Assembly: GCA_910577575.1 (NCBI GenBank) | Contig: CAJTOG010000004.1 | Span: 1 to 64,000 of the forward strand | Direction: 5' to 3' | DNA from: an uncultured Ruminococcus sp. | GTDB taxonomy: Bacteria; Bacillota; Clostridia; Oscillospirales; Ruminococcaceae | DNA: 64,000 nucleotides | Shown: piece by piece, positions 53,052 to 61,544 of the stretch | How positions within the stretch are numbered: the stretch's first letter is position 1 | Layout of the letters: every line of letters begins with the position of its first letter | Made by a program: the position numbers and the translations under genes | The notes under the pieces: model-generated | Told to the model about the DNA's origin: nothing | Database searches by the model: none | Seen by the model: the letters and a program-made list of their open reading frames with translations, nothing else

Positions 53052-53551
53052 GTATAATTCTGCGGTGTTCCATTTGTACTGGTATAAACAGTGTTTTTGT
53101 CAAATCCCATGATTATAATCATAATTTGACTGAAAAAAATCATACAGACATTCCATACAGTAGGTTTGCCATAAGCTTTGCCGAACATGAATGAAATATA
53201 TCCTGCGAGTATACACATAGCGATGGTAATGGCAAACATCGTCAGCATTATGCCGATATATATAATTACGCTGTATTCATTGTTGTCTGCAAATATTCCA
53301 ATAACTGTTGAAAAAATCGTGACTGCTATATATAATCCGGATATTCCGAGGTATATCCAGCCGAGAAAATAACTTCCCGTTGCTATTTTAATCATCTGTA
53401 AGTAGTTGTATATCGGAATAATGGAAGTCCATCCCGGTTCACCTGCCTTTTCAAACAGTTTCCACATTGCTATTATCTGGATTATACCAAAAGCAATTGA
53501 AATACTAATAATTCCAATATAGAAAATAATTATTAAAAATATAAATTCCAT
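53048..53551 (-). CDS. DUF5684-like membrane protein
   Basis: 167 aa with about four membrane helices. The WKLFEKAGEPGWTSIIPIYNYLQMIKIATG signature and the VWNVCMIFFSQIMIIIMGFD segment mark the DUF5684 family, found in many Firmicutes and of unknown function. It starts 10 nt after cysS and is probably co-transcribed. Confidence 0.85.
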   Translation of the reverse strand: MEFIFLIIIFYIGIISISIAFGIIQIIAMWKLFEKAGEPGWTSIIPIYNYLQMIKIATGSYFLGWIYLGISGLYIAVTIFSTVIGIFADNNEYSVIIYIGIMLTMFAITIAMCILAGYISFMFGKAYGKPTVWNVCMIFFSQIMIIIMGFDKNTVYTSTNGTPQNYT

Positions 53552-53561
53552 AATATTATCC

Positions 53562-54974
53562 TTATTGTATTTTGTTAATTTCTGTTCCCTGACGTGTTTC
53601 CTTTACTTCATATCCGAGTTCGGTGATTTTGTTTCTGAGTTCATCAGCAAGTGCGAAATTTTTTTCTTTGCGTGCAGTTTTACGCTGTTCAACAAGTTCC
53701 ATAACTTCCGCAGGTATTTCATCAGCGGGAGCTTCAATTATTTTCTTGGCGTTTTCAATGAGGTCAAGACCAAGAACCTTGTCAAATTCCTCAAAAAGTG
53801 CAAGTTTGGTGAAATTATTTGCACTTGATTTGAGTACATCGTAAACAGCAGTAATTGCAAGAGCAGTATTCAAATCATTGCTGAGTGCAGAATTGAAATT
53901 GTTCAGAAGTCTGTCATATTCATTTTTGTTAAGTGGTTCATAGGCATCAGAAATGAGAGGTTTTATTTTTGAAATAAGTTTATTGTAAGTAATTTTAGCA
54001 TTTTCAAGATTTTCCCATGAGAATACAAGAGATTTTCTGTAATGTGACTGTAAACAGAAAAATCTGTATATAACAGGAGAATATCCCTTTTCTTCAAGAA
54101 GTGAAACAGTAAGAAATTCTCCGCTTGATTTGCTCATTTTACCACTGTTTGTGTTGAGATGCAGGACATGGAACCAGTAATTGCACCATTCATGGCCAAG
54201 ATAAGCTTCACTCTGTGCAATTTCATTTGTGTGATGCGGAAATGCATTGTCAATTCCACCACAGTGAATATCAAGATATTCGCCAAGATTTTTCATACTG
54301 ATGCATGAACATTCAATATGCCAGCCCGGATATCCGATTCCCCATGGAGAGTCCCATTTGAGTTCTTGGTCGTCAAATTTGGATTTTGTAAACCAGAGTA
54401 CAAAATCAGCCTTATTGCGTTTGTTTTCGTCTTCTTCAACGCCTTCACGCACTCCGATTGCCAAATCTTCTTCATTGAAATCATTGAATACATAGTATTT
54501 TTCCAATTTTGAAGTATCGAAGTAAATGTTTCCTCCGGCTTCATAAGCATACCCCTTGTCCATTAGCACAGAAATTACTCTGATAAATTCATTTATATAT
54601 GAAGTAGCAGGTGCAACAACATCGGGAGTTTTTATATTTAATTTTACACAGTCGGCAAAAAAGGCATCAGTATAAAACTTTGCAATTTCCATTACAGTTT
54701 TGTGTTCACGTTTTGCACCTTTGAGCATTTTGTCGTCGCCTGTATCACCGTCGCTTGTAAGATGCCCGACATCGGTTATGTTCATTACACGCTTAACATC
54801 AAGACCTGTAAATCTGAGATACTTTTCAAGAATATCTTCCATTATATAGCTTCTCAGGTTGCCTATATGTGCATAATGATATACGGTCGGTCCACAGGTG
54901 TACATACTTACTTTTCCTGCTTCTTTTGGGATAAATTCCTCTTTTTTTCTTGTCAGTGAGTTATATATCTGCAT
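53562..54974 (-). CDS. cysS: Cysteinyl-tRNA synthetase
   Basis: 470 aa class I enzyme. It shows MYTCGPTVYHYAHIGNLRSYI (HIGH-type motif with zinc-binding Cys), the zinc ligands CSCISM...HCGG, GKMSKSSGEFLT (KMSKS) and the C-terminal DALR and tail domain. The ATG at 54974 follows AAAGGAAC at a good distance and matches family length. The frame stays open upstream for more than 110 codons (see 54975-55326), so an N-terminally extended form starting at 55172 cannot be excluded. It follows cysE, as in many Firmicutes. Confidence 0.95.
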   Translation of the reverse strand: MQIYNSLTRKKEEFIPKEAGKVSMYTCGPTVYHYAHIGNLRSYIMEDILEKYLRFTGLDVKRVMNITDVGHLTSDGDTGDDKMLKGAKREHKTVMEIAKFYTDAFFADCVKLNIKTPDVVAPATSYINEFIRVISVLMDKGYAYEAGGNIYFDTSKLEKYYVFNDFNEEDLAIGVREGVEEDENKRNKADFVLWFTKSKFDDQELKWDSPWGIGYPGWHIECSCISMKNLGEYLDIHCGGIDNAFPHHTNEIAQSEAYLGHEWCNYWFHVLHLNTNSGKMSKSSGEFLTVSLLEEKGYSPVIYRFFCLQSHYRKSLVFSWENLENAKITYNKLISKIKPLISDAYEPLNKNEYDRLLNNFNSALSNDLNTALAITAVYDVLKSSANNFTKLALFEEFDKVLGLDLIENAKKIIEAPADEIPAEVMELVEQRKTARKEKNFALADELRNKITELGYEVKETRQGTEINKIQ

Positions 54975-55326
54975 AAGAAAGTTCCTTTCTAATATGGTCT
55001 TACCGTTTTTTTCTGTAAGATATTTTTTCTGCATTTCATATTCATGTTTTATTGTTTCATATCGAAGTTTTTCAAATTTCTCTTCATATGGATAACAGTT
55101 TTCACTGTCAGACATTGTATCAACCATACATGCAAAAATGTTTTCTTCCCATAAAGGTGAATGATAAGCCATCTGGGAAAAAAGTTCATCAAGTTTCTCA
55201 TCGTCTGTAGTTTCAGCAATTTTTCCAGTACGATATCCTTTTTCATCTTTGCCGCTGAAATAGTTGGCAAAAATGATTTTATCCGTAAAAATTTTTGATA
55301 TTGCCTGTAAATTCTTTATTATTCAT
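54975..55326 (-). pseudogene. Frameshifted coding remnant running in frame into cysS
   Basis: From ATG 55326 the frame reads MNNKEFTGNIKNFYG and stops (TAA 55281-55279). One base over, a protein-like frame continues IIFANYFSGKDEKGYRTGKI and then AYHSPLWEENIFACMVDTMS, reaching cysS without a stop. The shift lies at a run of five A and five T (about 55288-55297), a likely slippage or error site. I do not recognise the family. No ribosome-binding site is visible at 55326. A separate upstream gene that lost its reading frame and stop is the simplest reading. Confidence 0.45.
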
Positions 55327-55378
55327 AAAACAAACAATAAAAACGGGACAGTCGGAAGCTATATGCATGGTGATTAAA

Positions 55379-56032
55379 TTATTTTTTCAGTCTGGCAATT
55401 TCTTTTCTGAGTTTTTCAATATCAGATTTAAGCTTGCAGATTTCTTGAGAAACAGGGTCTGGAATATGAATCTGGTCAATATCACACGTTACTTTATGAA
55501 TTTTCTTTCCGTTCATCTTTACAACTCTTGCGGGTACTCCGACAGCGGTACAGTTATCGGGGATTGCATTGAGTACAACGGCATTTGCAGCTATTTTTAC
55601 ATTGTTTCCGACAGTAAAAGGACCAAGAACTTTTGCTCCTGCTCCAACAAGCACATTGTTTCCGAGGGTTGGATGACGCTTTCCCTTTTCTTTGCCCGTA
55701 CCGCCTAAAGTTACACCCTGATAAATCAGACAATTATCTCCAATTATGGCAGTTTCACCGATAACCACTCCCATGCCGTGGTCGATAAAAAGACCTTTGC
55801 CGATAGTTGCCCCGGGATGTATTTCGATACCTGTTTTACTTCTTGCCCATTGTGATATAATTCTTGCAGTTGTAAAATTTTTTCTTTCATAAAACCAGTG
55901 GGCCAGTCTGTAACAGCGTATAGCTCTTAAAGTAGGGTAAGTTAGTAAAATTTCAAGTGTATTTTTTGCGGCAGGGTCACTTTTTTTGATAAGTTTGACA
56001 TCTCTTGCCACCATTTTAATAAAATTAAACAA
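55379..56032 (-). CDS. cysE: Serine O-acetyltransferase
   Basis: 217 aa. An N-terminal helical region is followed by left-handed beta-helix hexapeptide repeats ([27 protein letters not shown]...). His in DHGMG and the [21 protein letters not shown] loop belong to the active site; a C-terminal coiled coil (about 190-217) follows. It makes O-acetylserine for cysteine synthesis. The start appears to be TTG at 56032, 8 nt after AAGGGGG; ATG 56014 has no such site. Confidence 0.94.
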   Translation of the reverse strand: MFNFIKMVARDVKLIKKSDPAAKNTLEILLTYPTLRAIRCYRLAHWFYERKNFTTARIISQWARSKTGIEIHPGATIGKGLFIDHGMGVVIGETAIIGDNCLIYQGVTLGGTGKEKGKRHPTLGNNVLVGAGAKVLGPFTVGNNVKIAANAVVLNAIPDNCTAVGVPARVVKMNGKKIHKVTCDIDQIHIPDPVSQEICKLKSDIEKLRKEIARLKK

Positions 56033-56049
56033 ATATTTTCCCCCTTATG

Positions 56050-57009
56050 TTAAAATTTTGTCTGTATAATTCCCTGCTTTACAAGCTGACAGTTAAGCAA
56101 AAGTCTTGCCTCGTCACGTAATTCGGGTTTTATCATATAGTACATATAATGCTCAATCAGATTAAAAAGTTCCAGAGTTCTTCCTTCAATTTTGAATTGA
56201 CTGAATCCCATTGGAACATATTTTTCCCATATATCGTCAGGAGTTATATGTGTGGCAAGATTTTTAATTTCAAAAAGAGAACGGTTCATGCAATTACAGT
56301 TAATAATTTCATGATTTACATATTTCTCATATTTAGGAATTTTTGAGAAATCAAAGTTCTTATCAGGAGATTTTTTCAGATGTTCAGCATAGGCAAGTTG
56401 TTCTGCACCGATATTTCTGTAGTGTTCTGAACGCATTTTGCATTCAGGATTACAGCAAGCATTAACAAGAATCTCACATTTTTCTTTATTTGGAATTTTT
56501 TCAAGAATCTCAAATTTATTATTCAAATCATAGTCAATAACAACTATATTATAGTCTTTTGTTAATTCTTCATAGAGTTTTTCAGGTTCAGTAATACGTT
56601 TGCATGTTGAGCTTGTAATTTTGTAATTCGGATAATTTTTTCTGATGTATTCCTCTAAAATTGGAGAAGCAATTATAACTTCATTCATTCCGTTGTCAGC
56701 ATAGTGCATAATCATATTACAGAAATCATCATGAAGATGTTTTTTTTCAAGTATCGGATTGGTAAATGTGAATCTAAGCGGTATACCTCTGTTGTTGAAA
56801 CTTCTGATTACATGTTTTATAAAATCTTTGTCGCATTTGCCGTACTGAAATCTTCCTCCGTTCCATATTGCTGGGGGAAAGGTGCCGTAAACAGATGCAA
56901 TTTCGGTACCCTCACGGAAAAGATGAGGGCATTTTTCCTTCATTAAGACAAACACAAAATTAAGTCCGAAATGTTTTGAAAAATCGGGAAGATGAAATCT
57001 AACTTTCAT
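56050..57009 (-). CDS. U32-peptidase-like Fe-S protein, copy 2
   Basis: 319 aa paralogue of the next upstream gene. TIM-barrel-like sequence ending in the U32 hallmark MGFSQFKIEGR (about 267-277). Cysteines fit a cluster site: Cys186 and Cys190 in ACCNPECKMRSEHY, and Cys238/Cys240 in INCNCMNRS, close to the pattern of UbiU/TrhP-type [4Fe-4S] U32 proteins; Cys97, Cys136 and Cys178 are shared with the paralogue. Known U32 proteins hydroxylate tRNA, rRNA or ubiquinone precursors rather than cleave proteins. Function here unknown. Operon with hydE and nadA; 11 nt gap to its twin. Confidence 0.7.
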   Translation of the reverse strand: MKVRFHLPDFSKHFGLNFVFVLMKEKCPHLFREGTEIASVYGTFPPAIWNGGRFQYGKCDKDFIKHVIRSFNNRGIPLRFTFTNPILEKKHLHDDFCNMIMHYADNGMNEVIIASPILEEYIRKNYPNYKITSSTCKRITEPEKLYEELTKDYNIVVIDYDLNNKFEILEKIPNKEKCEILVNACCNPECKMRSEHYRNIGAEQLAYAEHLKKSPDKNFDFSKIPKYEKYVNHEIINCNCMNRSLFEIKNLATHITPDDIWEKYVPMGFSQFKIEGRTLELFNLIEHYMYYMIKPELRDEARLLLNCQLVKQGIIQTKF

Positions 57010-57020
57010 AGAAATTCTCC

Positions 57021-57959
57021 TTAATTAAAATTAAGTGCATGGCTGTTTTCAAGTGCTTTCAGAATCTTGAATCTTGCCTCGTCACGGTATTCTGGTTTAG
57101 CCATATAATACATATATGTTTCAAGTATATTAAGATGACTTGCTGTTCTTCCTTCAATTTTGAACTGTTCAAATCCCATCGGAACGTATTTTTCCCATAT
57201 ATCATCAGGAGTTATATGGGTTCTGAGTTTTCTTATATCGAAAGTACCACGTTGTGCATAGGGACAATTTCCGAAATTGTGCTTGTCATATTTATCAGCA
57301 TCAAAAGGCATATACGGATATTTTTTGATATGTTCGTTATATGCAATCATCTGTCTGCCAATTGTTGCATAATGTTCTGCACGGAGTTTGCAGTTCGGTT
57401 CACATACCGCATTTACAAGAAGTTCACAGTCTGCTTTTCTGGGGAGTTTTTCAAGAACGTCGAAATTATTATTGAAATCGTAATCGATGACGACAATACT
57501 GTAATCCTTTTCAAGTTCTTCTTTGAGTTTATCAGGGTCCGTAATGCGTTTGCAGGTAGAACTTGTAAGCTTGTATTTAGGATAATTCTTTCTTATATAT
57601 TCCTCTAAAATCGGTGATACAACAATAGCCTCGTTCATTCCGTTGTTTGCGAGATTCATAACCATATTGCAGAAAGGGTCATCAAGATGCTTTTTTTCAA
57701 GTACTGGATTTGTAAAAGTAAACCTCAGCGGAATACCTCTGCTGTTAAATTCCTTTATAACCCTTTTGATATATTCCTTGTCAACAACTCCTGGCTGAGG
57801 TCTTCCACCATTCCAGAGGGATGGTGGAAACACGCCGTAAAATGATGCAATTTCCACTCCCTCCCGAAAGTAATGCGGACATCCTTTAAGCATCTCAGCA
57901 AATACAAGATTAAGCTTGAAACGTCCTGAAAAATCCGGAAGATGAAAACGTACTCTCAT
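57021..57959 (-). CDS. U32-peptidase-like Fe-S protein, copy 1
   Basis: 312 aa. Shares the whole length with the downstream paralogue (MRVRFHLPDFSGRF, PLRFTFTNPVLEKKHL, LTSSTCKRIT, VVIDYDFNNNFDVLEKLP). Putative cluster cysteines are Cys186 and Cys190 (VCEPNCKLRAEHY) and Cys232 (NCPYAQRG), then THITPDDIWEKYVPMGFEQF and KIEGR. It starts 20 nt after hydE. The N-terminal half is not typical of U32 enzymes, so the pair may form a heterodimer like UbiU-UbiV (inference). Confidence 0.7.
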   Translation of the reverse strand: MRVRFHLPDFSGRFKLNLVFAEMLKGCPHYFREGVEIASFYGVFPPSLWNGGRPQPGVVDKEYIKRVIKEFNSRGIPLRFTFTNPVLEKKHLDDPFCNMVMNLANNGMNEAIVVSPILEEYIRKNYPKYKLTSSTCKRITDPDKLKEELEKDYSIVVIDYDFNNNFDVLEKLPRKADCELLVNAVCEPNCKLRAEHYATIGRQMIAYNEHIKKYPYMPFDADKYDKHNFGNCPYAQRGTFDIRKLRTHITPDDIWEKYVPMGFEQFKIEGRTASHLNILETYMYYMAKPEYRDEARFKILKALENSHALNFN

Positions 57960-57979
57960 AAAAAACCTCCATTATTAAA

Positions 57980-59008
57980 TTATTTTAAACAGTCGCCTCT
58001 TTCAACGGCAACTTCATATCCTGCTGATTCTATTTCTTGTTTAAGAATTGCAAGTCCTTCGGCAGTTTCTCTGCCTGAAATAATCTTATTGTTATAAAGC
58101 ATATATTTTTTTCTTACTTCCTTGGGTGAAATGTTCGGCATTATTACATTACAGCCTGTCTGGAGTCCGAGTATTCTGCCATTGGAAGAGATTGTACCAA
58201 GTGCGGTTGTTGCAGGGAGGAGAACTTTCGGAAACATCAGTCTTAAAATTCCGAGCATACGTAAAGTAAGATTCAGAGTGCCGCTTTTTTCATTTTTAAA
58301 CGGAGTATTTTTATGAGGTATAAAAGGACCTATTCCAATCATCTGTGGCTGCAATTCCTGTAAAAAGCGAATATCAGAGATAAGGTTTTCTGTAGTCTGA
58401 AAAGGTGCTCCTACCATAAAGCCTGCTCCAACCTGATAACCCAGTTCTTTCAGGTTATACAGGCATTTTTTACGGTTTTCAAGATTCATTTCAGAAGGGT
58501 GCAAACGATTGTATAAATCTTCATCGGCTGATTCATGACGTAGCAAGTATCTGTCTGCACCTACTTCTTTCATACATTTATAACTTTCAAATGAACGTTC
58601 GCCGAGTGACAGGGTTACTGCACAGTCAGGATAATTTTTTTTTAGTGCATGAATGATTTTGCACATATAGTAATCAAAAAAATATCCGTCCTCTCCACCC
58701 TGTATGACAAATGTACGCAGTCCGAGATTATATCCGATTTCTGCACATTCAAGAATCTGGTCATATCTGAGGCGGTATCTTTTAGCAGATTTATTGCTCC
58801 GCCGGATACCACAGTAAAGACAGTCGTTTTTGCAGTATGAAGATATTTCTATGAGACCTCTTAAGAATACTTTTTTTCCGTAGTGCTTTTGTCTTACTCT
58901 GTCTGCATATACAGCAAGATTTTCAGCGTTATCAGTTTCGATAAGCTGTTTCAGTTCATCATCCGTCAGGTCTTCTGTTTCGTATAACTTTTTAACTAAT
59001 TCTATCAT
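57980..59008 (-). CDS. hydE: [FeFe]-hydrogenase maturase HydE, radical SAM
   Basis: 342 aa radical SAM protein. Cluster motif CKNDCLYC in IEISSYCKNDCLYCGIRRSN. Sequence follows HydE closely: RYRLRYDQI, GLRTFVIQGGEDGYF, VTLSLGERSFESY, DRYLLRHESADEDLYNRLHP, GAGFMVGAPFQT, GIGPFIPHKNTPF and PATTALGT. HydE helps build the dithiolate-bridged H-cluster. HydF, HydG and the hydrogenase are not in this window. The start is 1 nt beyond the nadA stop, so coupling is likely. Confidence 0.93.
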   Translation of the reverse strand: MIELVKKLYETEDLTDDELKQLIETDNAENLAVYADRVRQKHYGKKVFLRGLIEISSYCKNDCLYCGIRRSNKSAKRYRLRYDQILECAEIGYNLGLRTFVIQGGEDGYFFDYYMCKIIHALKKNYPDCAVTLSLGERSFESYKCMKEVGADRYLLRHESADEDLYNRLHPSEMNLENRKKCLYNLKELGYQVGAGFMVGAPFQTTENLISDIRFLQELQPQMIGIGPFIPHKNTPFKNEKSGTLNLTLRMLGILRLMFPKVLLPATTALGTISSNGRILGLQTGCNVIMPNISPKEVRKKYMLYNNKIISGRETAEGLAILKQEIESAGYEVAVERGDCLK

Positions 59009-59009
59009 A

Positions 59010-59936
59010 TCAGCCGCCGAGACGTATCATTTCATCAATGCATTTTCTTGCAGATGATATGAGTTCGTCACTCATGATAATTTCAAAAGCTTCTCCGTTA
59101 TTCATTCCAAGAAGTGAATTATAGACATCAGGAAGAGTAGTAAGTTTCATATTTCTGCATATAAGATTTTTAGTAAGCGGATAAAATTTTTTGTCCGGAC
59201 AGTCATATTGCAGATGTTCAGCAATAGAATTTTCGGTTCCGATTATAAATTCTTTAGAATCGGAGTTTTTGGCAAAGTCCATAATACCGCTTGTTGAACC
59301 TACATAATCGGCGATTTCGGTTACATCGGGTTTACATTCAGGGTGGGCAAGAAACAGTGCATTCGGGTGTTCTTTCTTTGTTTTTTCTACTTCCCTTACT
59401 GTTACTGCTGCATGAGCAGGACAGCCTCCCTGTAAAAGTTTTATATCTTTTTCAGGAAGCTGTTTCTGTACCCAGCCTCCTAAATTGCAGTCCGGAATAA
59501 ATAGGATTTTATCTGAATTAAGTGCTTTAACAATTCTCAATGCACTTGATGAAGTAACGCATACATCACAGACGGTTTTTAAATCGGCAGTTGTATTGAT
59601 ATATGCAACGATTGTTCTTTCAGGGTCTGTTTGCTTTATCTGTGATATAAGTTCCTTGTCCATCTGTTCAGCCATGGGACAGCCTGCATCTTTGTTTGCC
59701 AGAAACACACGTTTTTCAGGAGACAGCATTTTAGCTGTTTCAGCCATGAAGTGTACTCCGCAGAACAGGATATTTTCTGCGTCTATTTTGGTTGCATCAA
59801 CGCTTAATTTATAGCTGTCTCCTGTATAATCGGCAATTTCAACAATCTCCCTTGCCTGATAGCTGTGTGCAAGTATTGCTGTGTTTGTTTCTTTTTTCAG
59901 TTTCAGGATTTTTTCCTGCAATTCACATACTGTCAT
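59010..59936 (-). CDS. nadA: Quinolinate synthase
   Basis: 308 aa. It condenses iminoaspartate with dihydroxyacetone phosphate using a [4Fe-4S] cluster. Motifs AILAHSYQAREIVEIADYTGDSY, CGVHFMAETAKMLSP, DAGCPMAE, CVTSSSALRIV, PDCNLGGWV, GGCPAHAAV, AHPECKPDV, GSTSGIMDFA, GTENSIAEHLQ and the late LICRNMKLTTL are all present, with the three cluster cysteines. nadB and nadC are not adjacent. 14 nt after ridA. Confidence 0.95.
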   Translation of the reverse strand: MTVCELQEKILKLKKETNTAILAHSYQAREIVEIADYTGDSYKLSVDATKIDAENILFCGVHFMAETAKMLSPEKRVFLANKDAGCPMAEQMDKELISQIKQTDPERTIVAYINTTADLKTVCDVCVTSSSALRIVKALNSDKILFIPDCNLGGWVQKQLPEKDIKLLQGGCPAHAAVTVREVEKTKKEHPNALFLAHPECKPDVTEIADYVGSTSGIMDFAKNSDSKEFIIGTENSIAEHLQYDCPDKKFYPLTKNLICRNMKLTTLPDVYNSLLGMNNGEAFEIIMSDELISSARKCIDEMIRLGG

Positions 59937-59950
59937 AATAATTTACTCCT

Positions 59951-60328
59951 TTAAAGTCTGCTTTCTGCAATTACCTCAACTTCAACAAGTACATTCTTCG
60001 GCAGTGTTTTGACAGCTACACAGCTTCTTGCCGGAAGATTTGTAAAATATTTTCCATAGATTTTATTGAACGCTGCAAAATCATTCATATCTGCGAGAAA
60101 ACAGGTAGTTTTTATTGCTTTGTCAAAGGATGAACCGGCTGTATCAAGAACAGCTCTTAAATTTTTCATAACCTGTTCTGTCTGTTCCTCAATGGTTTGG
60201 GCTTCAATAGTATTGGTAAGAGGGTTTATAGCAATCTGTCCGCTTGTAAAGACCATGCCGTTTGATACAACAGCCTGTGAATATGGACCAACAGCGGCAG
60301 GTGCTTTTTCTGTATAAATTTTAATCAT
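59951..60328 (-). CDS. ridA: RidA family reactive imine/enamine deaminase
   Basis: 125 aa, YjgF/YER057c/UK114 fold. PAAVGPYSQAVVSNGMVFTSGQI and the catalytic Arg in LPARSCVAVKTLPKNVLVEVEVIA are intact. It hydrolyses the 2-aminoacrylate/2-aminocrotonate intermediates released by threonine dehydratase, encoded 14 nt upstream, a good functional pair. Confidence 0.95.
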   Translation of the reverse strand: MIKIYTEKAPAAVGPYSQAVVSNGMVFTSGQIAINPLTNTIEAQTIEEQTEQVMKNLRAVLDTAGSSFDKAIKTTCFLADMNDFAAFNKIYGKYFTNLPARSCVAVKTLPKNVLVEVEVIAESRL

Positions 60329-60342
60329 TTTAACTTACTCCT

Positions 60343-61542
60343 TTAATCATTGACAATTTTGAAGCCGTTATTTCTGAGAGCGGTTTTTATTTCCTCAATA
60401 TGATTATAGTTCCTTGTTTCAAGAATTATTCTGAGATAACAGCCGTTTACATCTGAACCTTCGTTTGCTCTTTCATGATGGATTGATATAACATTTCCGC
60501 CAAGTTCTGCAATAATACGAGAAACATCCATAAGCTGACCAGGTTTGTCAATAAGTTCGATATTAAGAGTGCTGTTGCGTCCTGTCATGAGAAGTCCTCG
60601 TTTGATTACCCTTGAAAGAATGGTTACATCTATATTTCCACCTGAAAGCAGACAGACTACTTTTTTATTCTTAATTGGTACTTTATTGAACATTGCCGCT
60701 GCAACCGATACAGCTCCTGCACCTTCTGTAACAAGTTTTTGCTGTTCCATGAGTGCAAGTATAGCGGCTGCTATTTCATCATCACTTACTGTGACAATTT
60801 CGTCAACGTAATCTGAGACAAATTTGAAAGTATTTTCTCCGGGTTCTTTTACTGCTATTCCGTCTGCTATGGTTGACACACTTTTAAGGCATTCTATTCT
60901 GCCGTCTTTTACTGCGTTGTACATACTCGGTGCACCTGCCGCCTGCACTCCGTATACCTTGATATTCGGATTGAGGCTTTTTATTGCAAAGGCAACTCCT
61001 GAAATAAGTCCGCCGCCGCCAACAGGGACTATAACAGCATCCATGTCGGGAATTTGCTCTGTAAGTTCAAGTCCGATTGTTCCTTGACCTGCGATAACAT
61101 TTTCATCATCAAATGGGTGAATGAAAGTATATCCATGTTCGTCACGCTGTCTGAGTGCCTCACTGTATGCATCGTCATAAACTCCTTTTACAAGGCACAC
61201 TTCTGCCCCATAACTTTTAGTAGCCTCAACTTTTGATATAGGAGCACCGTCCGGAAGACAGATAATTGACTTTATACCATTTTTTGCGGCAGCAAGAGCA
61301 ACTCCCTGTGCATGGTTTCCAGCAGAGCAGGCAATGACACCTTTTGATTTTTCTTCATCTGAAAGACATGACATCTTATAGTAAGCTCCTCGTACCTTAA
61401 AAGACCCGGTGATTTGCAGATTTTCAGTTTTAAGCCAGATATTTGATTCAGGATTAATTTTTGGTGCCTGTATAACATCTGTTTCTCTGATAACCTGTTT
61501 TAAGATATATTTTGCATGATAAATTTTATCAAGTGTAAGCAT
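60343..61542 (-). CDS. ilvA: Threonine ammonia-lyase
   Basis: 399 aa PLP enzyme. Lys49 in ITGSFKVRGAYYKM binds the cofactor; the phosphate loop is GGGGLISG and SAGNHAQGVA is the Asn loop. A C-terminal ACT-like domain (about 325-399; LNIELIDKPGQLMDVSRIIAELGGN) makes it regulated, possibly by isoleucine or valine. It starts isoleucine synthesis by forming 2-oxobutanoate. One ACT domain and a length near 400 match the clostridial short form. Confidence 0.94.
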   Translation of the reverse strand: MLTLDKIYHAKYILKQVIRETDVIQAPKINPESNIWLKTENLQITGSFKVRGAYYKMSCLSDEEKSKGVIACSAGNHAQGVALAAAKNGIKSIICLPDGAPISKVEATKSYGAEVCLVKGVYDDAYSEALRQRDEHGYTFIHPFDDENVIAGQGTIGLELTEQIPDMDAVIVPVGGGGLISGVAFAIKSLNPNIKVYGVQAAGAPSMYNAVKDGRIECLKSVSTIADGIAVKEPGENTFKFVSDYVDEIVTVSDDEIAAAILALMEQQKLVTEGAGAVSVAAAMFNKVPIKNKKVVCLLSGGNIDVTILSRVIKRGLLMTGRNSTLNIELIDKPGQLMDVSRIIAELGGNVISIHHERANEGSDVNGCYLRIILETRNYNHIEEIKTALRNNGFKIVND

Positions 61543-61544
61543 TT

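Noticed and set aside
51580..53060. T-box or other leader regulation of glyQS
   Set aside because: The gap before glyQS is only about 60 nt and the promoter lies at its edge; there is no room or conserved T-box sequence.
53562..55172. CysS of 536 aa starting at 55172 as the main form
   Set aside because: The ATG at 54974 has a well-spaced AAAGGAAC and fits the family length, while the extra 66 residues do not resemble any CysS N-terminus.
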